Positions 9,301-25,142 of a stretch of DNA of 64,000 nt are shown piece after piece (position 1 is the first letter of the stretch; every line of letters begins with the position of its first letter). The translations under genes were made by a program, and so were the position numbers. The DNA lies in contig NZ_BBOM01000008.1 in assembly GCF_000974485.1 (NCBI RefSeq), positions 124,001-188,000 on the forward strand. Direction: 5' to 3'. This stretch comes from Streptomyces sp. NBRC 109706 (GTDB lineage: Bacteria > Actinomycetota > Actinomycetes > Streptomycetales > Streptomycetaceae). The notes under the pieces are model-generated. The model worked only from the letters and a program-made list of their open reading frames with translations. It was not told where the DNA came from and made no database searches.

Positions 9301-12300
9301 TTCAGCCGCCAGGGCGGGCTCGCGCCCGACGCGCGGGCGAAACCGTTCGCCGAGGGCGCCGACGGCACCGCCTGGGCCGAGGGCGGCGGGATGTTCGTCC
9401 TGGAGCGGTACTCCGACGCGCTCCGCAACGGGCACCGGGTCCTCGCCCTGATCCCGGGCTCGGCGGTCAACGCCGACGGCGCCAGCAACGGACTCACCGC
9501 GCCCAACGGCACGGCCCAACAGCGGCTGCTGCGCTCCGCGCTCGCCGACGCCCGGCTGCGCCCCTCCGACGTCGACGTGGTGGAGGCGCACGGCACGGGC
9601 ACCAGGCTCGGCGACCCGATCGAGGCCGGCGCGCTGCTGGCGGCCTACGGGGCGCACCGGCCGCCCGACCGGCCGCTGCTGCTGGGCTCGTTGAAGTCCA
9701 ACCTGGGGCACACCCAGGCGGCGGCCGGCGCAGCGGGCGTGATCAAGATGGTGCTGGCCATGCGGCACGGCGTGGTGCCGGCGACGCTCCATGTCGACGC
9801 GCCCAGCTCCCTGGTGGACTGGGACGGCGGGCTGCGGCTGGTGACCGAGCGGACGCCATGGCCCGACCACGGCTCGCCCCGGCGCGCCGGCGTCTCCTCG
9901 TTCGGGATCGGCGGGACCAACGCGCATCTGATCCTCCAACAGCCACCCGCAGAGCCCCCGCCCGCGCCGGCGGAACCCGTGCGGCCCGTCCGTCCCGTGT
10001 GGACCGTCTCGGGCGCCTCCGACGCGGCGCTGCGTGCCCAGGCCGGCCGCCTGGCCGCGCGCTGGGACGCGCGCCCCGGGGCCGACGCGCACGACGTCGG
10101 CCTCTCCCTGGCCACCACCCGCTCCGCGCTGCCGCACCGCGCCGCGCTCACCGGTGCCGACCCGGACGCGCTGCGGCGCTCCCTCGGCGCGCTGGCCGCC
10201 GGCAGGCCCGACCCCGACCTCACCGTCGGCACCGTGGTCGACGGTGGCCTCGCGTTCCTGCTGGCCGGCCAGGGCAGCCAGCGCACCGGCATGGGGCGCG
10301 CCCTCTACGACGCCCATCCGGTCTACGCCGCCGCCTTCGACGAGGCATGCGCCGAACTCGGCCCGCGGGTGCGGGAGACGGCCTTCGGCACCGACCAACA
10401 GCGCCTGGACCGAACGGAGTTCGCCCAACCCGCGCTGTTCGCCCTGCAGGTGGCGCAGTTCCGGCTGCTGGCGAGCTGGGGCATCCACCCCGATCTGCTG
10501 CTGGGCCACTCCGTCGGCGGGCTGACCGCCGCCCATCTGGCCGGCGTGCTGTCCCTGCGCGACGCGTGCGCCCTGGTCGCCGCGCGCGGCGAGCTGATGG
10601 GAGCCCTGCCACGGGACGGCGCGATGTACGCGGTGGCGGCCGCCCCCGACGAGGTCGCCGAACTCCCCGCCGGAGTGTCGCTGGCGGCGGTCAACGGGCC
10701 ACGCTCCCTGGTGGTCTCCGGCGACGAGACGGCGGTCACCGAACTCGCCGAACGGTTCCGCGCCCGGGGGCGCAGAACCCGACGCCTGCGCGTCAGCCAC
10801 GCGTTCCACTCGCGGCTGATGGAGCCCATGCTCGACGGATTCCGCGCCGTGGCCGAGAAACTGACCTACCGACCGCCCCGGATCCCCGTGGTCTCCGATC
10901 TGACGGGACGGCCGGCCACCGCAGACGAGCTGTGCTCCCCGGACTACTGGACCCGCCACGCACGCGGCACCGTCAACTTCCTCGACGGGATGCGGACCGC
11001 GCGGGAGGCGGGCGCCACCACGTTCCTGGAGCTGGGCCCCGGCACCACGCTCACCGAGCTGGCCGCCCACTGCCTCACCGGGGACGGCGACGCGGCGGCC
11101 GTTCCCCTGCTGCGGGAGGACGACGCGCTGCGCGCCGTCGCCGAACTGCAGGTGCGCGGCCATGGCCCCGACTGGGCCGCCTGGTACGCCGGCAGCGGCG
11201 CCCGCCGCGTGGACCTGCCCACCTACGCCTTCCAACGCAAACGCTTCTGGCTGATGCCCGAGGCGGCCCCGCGCCCCGCCCCGCCGTCCGGAGCGGCGTT
11301 CTGGGCGGCCGTCGAGCGCGGGGACCTGACGCGACTGACGGAGCTGCTGGGCACCGGCACCGACCGGACGTTGGGCGAGCTGCTGCCGGCGATGGCGCGC
11401 TGGTGGCGCCGGCACGACCGGGAGGCGGCGACGGACCGGCTGCGGTATCTGGCCGGCTGGCAGCCCACGGCCGACCGGGCCACCGTCCCCGGCGACTGGC
11501 TGCTCGTCCACTCCGCCGAACTGCCGGTGCCGAAGCCGCTCGCCGAGGCGTTCGGCGCCAGGACGCTGCCCCTGGACGTCGGCGCCGACCGCGCCGGGAT
11601 CGCCGAACTGCTCGCCGCCCTGTCCGCCGAAGGACCGCCCCCGTGCGGGGTGTTGTCCTTGCTGGCGCTGGACGAGCGGGAGCATCCGAAGGCCCCCGAT
11701 GTGCCGGCCGGGCTCGCGCTGACCTGCGCGCTGATCCAGGCCCTGGGCGACGCCGAGCTGGACGCGCCCCTGTGGTGTGCGACCACGGGCGCGGTCTCCA
11801 CCGGCCATGGCGACCGGCTCGCCGCGCCGACCCAGGCCATGGTGTGGGGTCTCGGCCGGGTCGCGGCGCTCGAACACCCGCGACGCTGGGGCGGGTTGGT
11901 CGATCTGCCGGACCCGCTGGACGAGGCGGCCGTCGAACGCCTGGCCGGCGCGCTCTCCTCGGCGGAGGACCAGATCGCCGTGCGCGCCTCGGGGGCGTTC
12001 GTCCGGCGCCTGCGGCACGCGCCCGCCGGCGGTGGCCCGCGCCGCCCGTGGCCGGTGCGCGGCACCACGCTGGTCACCGGCGCCTTCGGCGCGCTGGGCC
12101 GACGGCTGGCCAGGTGGCTGGCCGCCCAGGGCGCCGAACGGCTGCTGCTGACCGGCCGCACGGCGCACGATCCCGAACTGGTCGCCGAGTTGACCGCGCT
12201 GGGCGCCGAGGTCGAGACCCGCGCCTGCGATGTGGGCGAGAGGCGGGCGGTGGCCGACCTGCTGGCCGGTATCCCCGCCGACCGTCCGCTGACCGTGGTC

Positions 12301-13274
12301 GTGCACGCGGCCGGGGTGCTCGACGACGGGGTGCTCGACGTGCTGGACCCGGCACGGTTCGCGCGGGTCCTGCGGGCCAAGGCCGCCGGCGCGCGCCACC
12401 TCCACGAACTCGCCGGGGAGTTGGCGGCCTTTGTGCTGTTCTCCTCGGCGACCGGCGCCGTGGGCAACGCGGGCCAGGCCAACTACGCCGCCGCCAACAC
12501 CTATCTCGACGCCCTGGCCGACCAGCGCCGCGCCGACGGCCTCCCCGCCACCTCCATCGCCTGGGGGCCCTGGGGCGAGGGCGGCATGGCCGACAGCCGG
12601 GAGGTGGGCGAACGGCTGCGCCGCAACGGCATGACGCCGCTCGACCCGGAGCTGGCGATCGCCGCGCTGGCCTCGGCGTTCGGCGGGGACGAGTCCGGTC
12701 TGGTGATCGCCGACGTCGACTGGGAACGGTTCCTCTCCGCGTTCACCACCACCGGACACGCCCCGCTGCTCGCCGAACTGCCCGAGGTGCGACGCCGCCC
12801 GGCGGCCGGCGCGCCAGCCGCCGAGGACTCCTCGCTCGTCCGCCGTCTGGCCGGCCTGTCCCCGGCCCGGCGAGCCCGCGCGCTGCGCGATCTGGTGTGC
12901 GAGGAGACCGCCCGGGTGCTGGGCCACGACTCGGCCGCGGTGGTCAGGACCGGAAAACCCTTCCACGAACAGGGACTCAGCTCCCTCGGCGTGGTGGAGC
13001 TGAGCAACCGCCTCGGCGCGGTGAGCGGCCTGCGGGTGCCGGCGAACATCCTGTTCGACCATCCCACCCCCACCGCGCTGGCCGGCTATCTCGACGCCCG
13101 ACTCGCCCCGGCCGAGCGGGAGTCGGAGACCGAAACCGCAACCGGGAGCGGGAGCGGGAGCGGGAGCGGGACGGAGACCGTGGCCGACGACCACCGCGCG
13201 ACCCCGGACGATCTCGACGCGGCGCTGCGGCGCGCCGAACAGGAACTCGCGCGCGGAAGCGAAGGGCAGCCCCG

Positions 13275-13278
<4 letters not shown>
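6316..13278 (+). CDS. Type I modular PKS: (vestigial KS)-AT-ACP loading module plus KS-AT-KR-ACP
   Basis: A 2320-residue PKS. Residues about 11-240 are a shrunken KS-like domain lacking the active cysteine and histidines. AT0 is about 335-640 (GHSVG, Ser431; RAFH) and ACP0 about 695-765 (Ser730). KS1 is about 785-1210 and intact: Cys957, His1092, His1132. AT1 is about 1310-1620 (Ser1399; HAFH at 1495-1498, which predicts malonyl-CoA). KR is about 1655-2120, with NADPH motif TGAFGALG, an LDD motif (B-type, D-configured alcohol), Ser2044 and Tyr2057. ACP1 carries Ser2223 in LSSL instead of DSL. There is no DH or ER. A Gly/Ser-rich tail encoded by 6-bp repeats near 13141-13170 precedes the C-terminal docking region. 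The start is ATG 6316 behind GGACGAGG. The stop overlaps the next PKS start (ATGA). Confidence 0.93.
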
Positions 13279-19115
<5,837 letters not shown>

Positions 19116-19133
19116 CGGCGGCCGGGGCCCCGT

Positions 19134-20366
19134 TCACGGCCGCGGGGCGGTCCCCGAAACCGGGAGGAGGGAACGATGCACCCTGAGGGGGAGCCTGGCC
19201 AGACCACGGAAGCTGACGTTCGGCCGCCAGACCAGCTCCTCCTCGGCCAGCTCGATGGTGGCGTACCGGCGCAGCAGCGCGGCCAGCACCAGGGAGGTCT
19301 CCAGCTTTCCGAGCGCGGCGCCGAGGCAGTAGTGGGGTCCGCCGCTGAAGGCCAGGGTCTTCGTTCCGGTGCGCGTCACATCGAGCCGGTCGGGGTCGGG
19401 ATAGGCCACCGGATCGCGGCCGGCCGCCCCGAGAAGGAGCATCACCTTGGCCCCCTCGGGGAGCGTGACATCGGGGAGCACCACATCGTCGGTCAGCAGC
19501 CGGGAGACGATCTGCACCGGGGGGTCGTAGCGGGAGATCTCGTCCACCGAACCGGCGATCAGCTCGGGGCGCTCGCGCAACAGCCGCAACTGGTCGGGGT
19601 GGTCGAGCAGCGCCAGCAGGCCGTTGCCGATCAGATTGACCGTGGTCTCGTGGCCCGCGACAAACAGGAACTGCACATTGGCGATGATCTCCTCCTCGGT
19701 CAGCCGGACGCCGTCGACCTCGGAGTGGAGCAGGAGGGACAGAATATCCTCGCGCGGTTTTGACCTGCGCTCCGCGAGCTGATCCGCTATGTATGCGCGG
19801 AACTCGACTTCCGCCGCATTCATTTCGGCCGTGTCCTCGGGGGTTATCGAGGGATCGATCACACGGCTGATGTGCTCCGTCCAACCGCGACACCGGTCGC
19901 GGTCGCGCGTGGGTAAACCGAGAAGTTCACATGTCACGGTCACCGGAAGGGGCAGGGCAAGGCTCTGGATCAGATCCGTTTCGCCTTCTCCCACGCTGTC
20001 GAGAAGCCGTTCGGCCTCGGCGACCACGCGGGGCCGTAACCGCTCGACGGAAGCCCGGGTGAAAACCTTTCCGATCACGCCGCGGATACGTCGATGGGCC
20101 GGGCCGTCGAGCATGAGCATCCAGTTCCGCACGCTCCTGACCAGCGGACTCCCCGCGCCACCACGGCGGTTGGCCCAGGTCTCGTTCCGGTAGAACTCGC
20201 TCGAAGCCGCGGGCGAGCGCAGCACGGCGGCGACATCCGCATAGCGTGAGAGAACCCAGTAACCGAAGTCCGACCGGTGTATCGGCTCGGCCTCGCGCAG
20301 GGATCGATAGAGGGGATAGGGGTCGGTGCGTACCAAGGGGTCGCGCGGATCAAACGTTATGGCCAT
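19134..20366 (-). CDS. Cytochrome P450
   Basis: A 410-residue soluble bacterial P450. The I-helix oxygen-binding motif AGHETT, the ExxR motif EISR and the heme-ligand segment FSGGPHYCLG are all intact, so it should be an active monooxygenase. It faces the PKS operon tail to tail. Location makes it the obvious candidate for a late hydroxylation or epoxidation of the lipid-polyketide, although it has its own promoter. Start ATG 20366 has GGACAGGA-like upstream pairing. No ferredoxin gene is nearby, so redox partners must come from elsewhere in the genome. Confidence 0.93.
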   Translation of the reverse strand: MAITFDPRDPLVRTDPYPLYRSLREAEPIHRSDFGYWVLSRYADVAAVLRSPAASSEFYRNETWANRRGGAGSPLVRSVRNWMLMLDGPAHRRIRGVIGKVFTRASVERLRPRVVAEAERLLDSVGEGETDLIQSLALPLPVTVTCELLGLPTRDRDRCRGWTEHISRVIDPSITPEDTAEMNAAEVEFRAYIADQLAERRSKPREDILSLLLHSEVDGVRLTEEEIIANVQFLFVAGHETTVNLIGNGLLALLDHPDQLRLLRERPELIAGSVDEISRYDPPVQIVSRLLTDDVVLPDVTLPEGAKVMLLLGAAGRDPVAYPDPDRLDVTRTGTKTLAFSGGPHYCLGAALGKLETSLVLAALLRRYATIELAEEELVWRPNVSFRGLARLPLRVHRSLLPVSGTAPRP

Positions 20367-20689
20367 GGCCGTCCTGTCCCTGGGTGCGTGGGCCCGTTCC
20401 TCGAAATGTCATGGCGAGGAGCTTTCTTCGATTCCCGGGAGGGGTGAGTGTCCTTGCGCGCCCGGCCAGGCGCCGCCGATATGCGCGGAAACAGAGCCGC
20501 GACCACTCTCGCGGCCGGCCGGGATCGTGAAGCGGAACGCCGCCTTCTGGCATGTCCACATCCCGCATCATTTCATAGGGCGAGACGGCTGGTAAAGACG
20601 CTCCCGGTAATCGGGGCAGGGGAGTACGAGCTGAAACCGGGCCGCATTTCCGACCGGCGGCCCGGGCTGTCGGCCCGGCCGGAACGGCC
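20367..20689. other. Intergenic region upstream of the P450
   Basis: This 323-bp stretch should contain the P450 promoter (minus strand). It holds several short G+C-rich inverted repeats, but I see no convincing gene, RNA or conserved operator. Confidence 0.4.
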
Positions 20690-20938
20690 CGGGATATCCG
20701 GTCACGGAAGGTCCGCTCCGCCCGCCGAGGCCGCGCCGTCGGTCGGGCGGAGCTCACCGGGGCCGGCCGGCCCGCCCTGCTCGGCAGGCCGACCAACCAT
20801 CTGTCGGCGGCGCTGGTCGACGCGTTGACCGACGCGATCCGGACGCCCCGCGCCGCCGTGGTGGTCGCGACCCATGACCGCCAACTCCTCCGCGACCTCG
20901 CCGACTGGTCGCGTCTGGAGGTGGGGACGACCGGCTGA
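20690..20938 (+). pseudogene. Remnant of an ABC-F/ABC transporter ATP-binding protein
   Basis: The plus frame ending at TGA 20936-20938 reads LLGRPTNHLSAALVDALTD and then VVVATHDRQLLRDL. These match the C-terminal nucleotide-binding domain of ABC-F proteins, whose Walker B/D-loop is LDEPTNHLS and whose H-loop is THDR. Here LDEP has become LGRP, the signature motif before it is not recognisable, and no start or first half exists. It is therefore a dead 3' fragment. ABC-F genes often give self-resistance beside antibiotic clusters, so this may be a lost resistance gene at the cluster edge. Confidence 0.6.
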
Positions 20939-20964
20939 GGGGAGGTGACGCGGACGGGCGGGCG

Positions 20965-21759
20965 TTACGGCTTGCGGGCGACCGCGCCGTACTGGTGGAC
21001 CTCCTCGGGCAGCCCGAGGGCGAGGGTGTCAGGCCGCCAGCGGGAGCAGGACGAGAGGCCGGGCTCCACCAGCTCCAACCCGTCGTAGAACGGCCGCAGT
21101 TCCTCCGGGTCGCGCAGGATGTAGGGCACCGGGGCCTGGGCGTTGTAGCCGGCGATGGCGGCCACATAGTCCTCGCTGGTGCTGGTGCTGTCGTAGTGCA
21201 CCAGATAACTGCCGGACGGCAGCCCGGCGACCAGCCGCCGGGCCAGGTCCCTGGCCTCGTCGAGATCCTCGATATGCCCGAGGATGCCCATCAGCATCAG
21301 CGCGACCGGGCGGCCGAGGTCAAGGTGCTCGGCCGCCCGTTCCAGGATGACCTCCGGCTCCCGGATATCGGCCTGAAGATACTGGGTGGCCCCCTCGGGG
21401 GCGCTGGTCAGCAGCGCCCTGGCATGCGCGATCACCAGCGGGTCCCTGTCCACATAGAGGGTCCTGGACTCGGGCGCGACGCGCTGCGCGATCTCGTGGG
21501 TGTTGTCCACGCCGGGCAGCCCGGTGCCGACGTCGAGGAACTGGCGGATGCCGCCCTCGCCCGCCAGATACCTGACCGCGCGGGCGAGGAAGTACCGCGC
21601 GGCCCGCGCGCCGACCGTGATCCCCGGGAAGCGGGCGCGGAACGCGTCGCCGGCCACGCGGTCCACCTCGTAGTTGTCACGCCCGCCCAGCCAGTAGTTC
21701 CAGATCCGTGCGGAGTGCGGCACCGTGGTGTCGATGGCGTCGCCGGTGTTCTCGTTCAT
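20965..21759 (-). CDS. SAM-dependent methyltransferase, DUF574 (Methyltransf_19) family
   Basis: A 264-residue protein of an actinomycete-specific methyltransferase family. The N-terminal PHSARIWNYWLGGRDNYEVD is the family hallmark, FLDVGTGLP is the SAM-binding loop, and YVDRDPLVIAHARALL follows with the ribose-binding acidic residue. The real substrates of this family are mostly unknown. It is unlikely to belong to the PKS operon because it lies beyond the P450 and the ABC-F remnant. Confidence 0.85.
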   Translation of the reverse strand: MNENTGDAIDTTVPHSARIWNYWLGGRDNYEVDRVAGDAFRARFPGITVGARAARYFLARAVRYLAGEGGIRQFLDVGTGLPGVDNTHEIAQRVAPESRTLYVDRDPLVIAHARALLTSAPEGATQYLQADIREPEVILERAAEHLDLGRPVALMLMGILGHIEDLDEARDLARRLVAGLPSGSYLVHYDSTSTSEDYVAAIAGYNAQAPVPYILRDPEELRPFYDGLELVEPGLSSCSRWRPDTLALGLPEEVHQYGAVARKP

Positions 21760-22101
21760 CAGCTGCTCTCTCTGAAACGGCTTCTTTGCGGCGCCCGCCC
21801 CCGCACGAACGCGTCAAGTAGCGATTATGCGCGCGCATTTCGAGCATCCGTGCCACCTCATGGCCAGTAGTCGTGCCTCCCGGGACCCCGGTGCGGTGTC
21901 AGGCCCGTGCCGTCCGTTCGAATCGGCGTGGTTCCGGGTCCCTCGTTCGGATGAGCGGTGAGGGCTCGGCGCGCCCAACGCCCCGGTGGCGGCCCATAGT
22001 TGTCGGGCGGTGGTCCTCGGTCTCGGGCGGAGGGGCGGCGCGGTTTCTCGTTCGGTTCTCCGCCATGCCGTGCCGCGTGGCCGACGGAAGGGTGACGTGT
22101 G
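21760..22101. other. Divergent intergenic region
   Basis: This 342-bp gap lies between the minus-strand methyltransferase and the plus-strand EF-hand gene and should hold both promoters. Apart from a GGAAGGG ribosome binding site near 22086, I recognise nothing in it. Confidence 0.4.
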
Positions 22102-22638
22102 ATGCGCGACGAGGCGGTCAGCCGGGTCAGGACGGTCTTCTCGCTGTTCGACGTGGATGGCAACGGGGTGCTGGAGCCGGTGGACTTCGCGCTGATGGCG
22201 GACCGGGTGGTGGCGGCCGCGCCGCGTTCGCCCGTGGCCGACCGGGACGCGATGCGGGCCGCGTTCCAGCGCTACTGGACCACCCTGGCCGCCGCCCTGG
22301 ACGCGGACGGCGACGGGCGGATCGACTTCGCCGAGTACTCCGCCTGTGTGCTCTCCCCCGAGCGGTTCGACGAGACGATCGCCGAGTTCGCCAGGGCGCT
22401 GACCGCGCTGGGCGATCCCGACGGCCAAGGGCTGGTCGGGCGCGCCGAGTTCGTGGCGCTGATGATCGCCATCGGCTTCCGGCGGAGCGGGATCGACGCG
22501 CTCTTCGACGCCTTCGGCCCCTCGGCCGACGACCGGATTCCCGCCGCCACCTGGGAGGCCGGCATCCGGGAGTACTACGCCCCGGACAAGGCGGACATCC
22601 CGGGCGACCACCTGGTGGTCGACGGAACCAGCGCCTGA
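22102..22638 (+). CDS. EF-hand calcium-binding protein (calerythrin-like)
   Basis: A 178-residue acidic cytosolic protein with EF-hands of the four-hand calerythrin/calmodulin-like type. Loops DVDGNGVLEPVDF, DADGDGRIDFAEY and DPDGQGLVGRAEF are visible. The last, GPSADDRIPAATW, is degenerate at calcium-ligand positions. It probably buffers or senses Ca2+. The start could be GTG 22099 or the adjacent ATG 22102; ATG is preferred, with GGAAGGG about 10 nt upstream. A methyltransferase gene follows 14 nt downstream, so the two are probably co-transcribed. Confidence 0.85.
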   Translation: MRDEAVSRVRTVFSLFDVDGNGVLEPVDFALMADRVVAAAPRSPVADRDAMRAAFQRYWTTLAAALDADGDGRIDFAEYSACVLSPERFDETIAEFARALTALGDPDGQGLVGRAEFVALMIAIGFRRSGIDALFDAFGPSADDRIPAATWEAGIREYYAPDKADIPGDHLVVDGTSA

Positions 22639-22652
22639 AGGCCCCGCCTCCC

Positions 22653-23555
22653 ATGGACATCGCAGGCCGGAACACCGGCGTGGCCGACGGCGTGGCGCGG
22701 ACCGCGCTGCTGGTCGCGGCGGCGCGCGCCATCGAGACGCACCGCGCGGACGCCCTCGCCAGCGACCCGTACGCGGAGCACTTCGTCCGGGCCGAACCGG
22801 CCTGCGCCGGCTGGCCGTTGCGCCCCAGGGAGGTGCCGGCGGGGGAGGCCGACCCGCTGTGGGGGCGGCTGGGCCGCTACTTCGGGCTGCGCACCCGGGT
22901 CATGGACGACTTCCTGCTCGACGCCGTCCGGGCCGGCGTCCGTCAGCTGGTGGTGCTGGGCGCGGGCCTGGACACCCGGGCGCTGCGGCTGCCGTGGCCG
23001 GCCGGGTGTGTGGTCTTCGAGCTCGACCGGGAGCCCGTGCTGGCGTTCAAGCGACGGGTGTTGGCGGAGCTGCCGCCGGGCCACGGGAGCGGGGCCGAGG
23101 CGGCCGTCCGGGTCGGTCTGGCGGCGGATCTGCGCGAGCCCTGGGAGGCGCCGCTGCTGCGCTCCGGCTTCGATCCGACGGCGCCGACCGCCTGGCTGGC
23201 GGAGGGGCTGCTGCTCTACCTCCCGGCCGCAGCGGAACGTCGACTCATCGACACCGTCGACCGGTTGAGCGCGGCCGGCAGCTTTCTGGCCTACGAGATC
23301 AAGCTCGGGGTCGAATCGGCGGAGGTCAGAGCCAGCCCGGTGTATGTCGCCGCCCGCCGGCGGATCGGGGTGGATCTGCTGGCCCTCTTCGACCGCGAGC
23401 CACGCCCCGATTCGGCCGGTGCCCTCGCCGACCGGGGGTGGACCCCTGAGGTCCACTCCCCGTTCGGCTTCGCGCGCCGGCACGGCCGTGGCCCGCTGCC
23501 GCAGGCCCCGGACGCGCTGGCCGCCAACCGCTGGGTGTTCGCCCGGCGGCGGTAG
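22653..23555 (+). CDS. Class I SAM-dependent methyltransferase (TIGR00027/LCMT-like)
   Basis: A 300-residue methyltransferase of the family related to leucine carboxyl methyltransferases, abundant in actinomycetes. Evidence is the N-terminal VARTALLVAAARAIETHR and DPYAEHFV, the SAM loop VVLGAGLDTRALRL, the FELDREPVLAFK segment and AWLAEGLLLYLP. The substrate is unknown. It starts at ATG 22653, 14 nt after the EF-hand stop. The open frame extends far upstream, but only the part from 22653 is family-like. Confidence 0.85.
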   Translation: MDIAGRNTGVADGVARTALLVAAARAIETHRADALASDPYAEHFVRAEPACAGWPLRPREVPAGEADPLWGRLGRYFGLRTRVMDDFLLDAVRAGVRQLVVLGAGLDTRALRLPWPAGCVVFELDREPVLAFKRRVLAELPPGHGSGAEAAVRVGLAADLREPWEAPLLRSGFDPTAPTAWLAEGLLLYLPAAAERRLIDTVDRLSAAGSFLAYEIKLGVESAEVRASPVYVAARRRIGVDLLALFDREPRPDSAGALADRGWTPEVHSPFGFARRHGRGPLPQAPDALAANRWVFARRR

Positions 23556-23569
23556 GCGGTGTCGTCGGC

Positions 23570-25006
23570 TCAGTCGGCGTAGACCTCGGCGCGGTCCACG
23601 CTGACGAACGCCCCGCCGGACTGGGCGTTGCGTTCGCCGGTGACGCGGATCGTCAAAGTGTGTTCGCCGTGCGGCAGTCGAGGGCTGAGGTACTGGAGCG
23701 TTTCGCCCACCCGGATCGGGCCGTGGAGGTCGACGCGCTGCTCGGGGCCGCCGTCGACGCTGATGGCGGCTATGCCGTTGCCGGTGTCGCGCACGGAGAG
23801 CAGGGCGATCCTGGTGCCGGTGAAGGTGAATGTCGCGGTGGCGCCGGGCTGGTCGCTCCAGTGGTCGTCGCCCCAGAAGCACTGGGCGGCGCAGCCGTCG
23901 CCCGCGTTCCAGGAGCCGTCGAAGGCGACGGTGCCGGCGCCGCTGGAGCGGCCGTCGTCGTTGATCCAGTAGGTGCCGGATCCCGGGTCGCCGGAGGGCA
24001 GGTCCTGGGTGGCGCCCAGGGCCAGGGGGGCGCCGAGGTCGGGGCTGCCGTCCTGGTGCCAACCGATGCGCTGGGCGCGGGTGGTGCGGTCGGTGTAGGT
24101 GTAGTCGGCCGTGGTCTTGCCGTGGTAGATGATCCAGTCCTCGGTGCCGTCGGGTGACCGGAAGAACGTGTGGTGCCCCGGCCCGTAGACCCCGGCGGCG
24201 TCGTTCCGCGCGAAACGGGGGCCGTCGTGTTGGGTCCAGTTCGCCGGGACCAGCGGGTCAGCGCCGTCCGGCAGGGACATCATCCACACCTGGTAGTCGG
24301 GCTTGCCGGTGTCGCAGGTGGAGTAGGTCATCCAGGTGTGGCCGTTGCGGTAGAGGAACGCGGGGCCCTCGCGGACCTCGGGGCAGCCGCCGGCGCCGTC
24401 GAGCGGGACCGCGTCGCCGGAGACGGTGTAGGGGTTGGACATCGGGGCGATGTTGAGCCCGTTGTGCTGGTACTGGTTGAGCCCGCTGTAGGCGAGGTAG
24501 AGCCGCCCGTCGTGGTGGAGGATGCCGGGGTCGATCGCGAAGTCGTCGACGTGGTTGGGCGGTTCGAGCTTGCCCTTGAAGTGGTAGGGGCCGCGTGGGT
24601 CGTCGCCCTCGGACTCCAGGACATAGAGCCGGTGGTGTTCGTCCACGCCGTCGTCGGCCGTGTAGTAGAGGTACCAGCGGCCGTCGAAGCGGTAGAACTC
24701 GGGCGCCCAGATGTGCTGGTCGCGGGAGGGGTCGGTGTCTGTCCAGACCGTGACGGGGTCGGCGGCGAGCAGGGTGGCCAGGGAGGGGGAACTCCACATC
24801 CGGATGGCGTCGCCCTGGGTGGTGGCGAGGTGGTAGTTCCCGTTCGCGTAGGTGAGGAACGGGTCGGGCCCCGTGTTGAGCGGGTTGCGGAACGTTCCGG
24901 CTGCGGTGGGCATGGTGTCTCCTGCGGTGGCCTGGGGGGTCAGGACCAGGCCGATGAGCAGTGCGAACACCGCCACGACCAGGGTCGTTCGGGATCGGGC
25001 GCGCAT
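23570..25006 (-). CDS. Secreted glycoside hydrolase family 43
   Basis: A 478-residue secreted five-bladed propeller GH43 (arabinofuranosidase/xylosidase type). A signal peptide (RTTLVVAVFALLIGLVLTPQATA) begins the chain. Catalytic candidates are the Asp of GPDPF (base), the Asp of DFAIDPGIL (pKa modulator) and the Glu of VREGPAFLY (acid). From about residue 350 a beta-sandwich module (WNAGDGCAAQCFWGDDHW and following) resembles accessory carbohydrate-binding domains. I choose ATG 25006, behind GAGGGAG, over an in-frame start 10 codons upstream. An inverted repeat at 25084-25100 upstream may be its operator. Confidence 0.85.
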   Translation of the reverse strand: MRARSRTTLVVAVFALLIGLVLTPQATAGDTMPTAAGTFRNPLNTGPDPFLTYANGNYHLATTQGDAIRMWSSPSLATLLAADPVTVWTDTDPSRDQHIWAPEFYRFDGRWYLYYTADDGVDEHHRLYVLESEGDDPRGPYHFKGKLEPPNHVDDFAIDPGILHHDGRLYLAYSGLNQYQHNGLNIAPMSNPYTVSGDAVPLDGAGGCPEVREGPAFLYRNGHTWMTYSTCDTGKPDYQVWMMSLPDGADPLVPANWTQHDGPRFARNDAAGVYGPGHHTFFRSPDGTEDWIIYHGKTTADYTYTDRTTRAQRIGWHQDGSPDLGAPLALGATQDLPSGDPGSGTYWINDDGRSSGAGTVAFDGSWNAGDGCAAQCFWGDDHWSDQPGATATFTFTGTRIALLSVRDTGNGIAAISVDGGPEQRVDLHGPIRVGETLQYLSPRLPHGEHTLTIRVTGERNAQSGGAFVSVDRAEVYAD

Positions 25007-25083
25007 CGTCGGGCTCCCTCGTCTCAGCGTGTCCATGGACGCCGGTACGGACGTCCGCTGACGTCCTTTATGGCATCACGACT

Positions 25084-25100
25084 GTTACAGCGATGTAAAC
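25084..25100. promoter_or_regulatory. Inverted repeat, possible operator for the GH43 gene
   Basis: GTTACAGCGATGTAAAC is an imperfect palindrome about 80 bp upstream of the GH43 start. Its half-sites resemble LacI/GntR-type sugar operators. It also lies just downstream of the next gene on the same strand, so its role as a GH43 operator is inferred from position. Confidence 0.4.
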
Positions 25101-25142
25101 GGCCAGGGGGCGGCCGGTTCCGCAGGACGGCCCGTCGCCGGG

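Noticed and set aside
6376..13194. A 2272-codon open frame on the minus strand opposite PKS1
   Set aside because: In very GC-rich DNA the antisense frame of a real gene often stays open. Its translation is low-complexity Gly/Arg/Gln-rich and has no domain, while the plus strand has clear PKS motifs.
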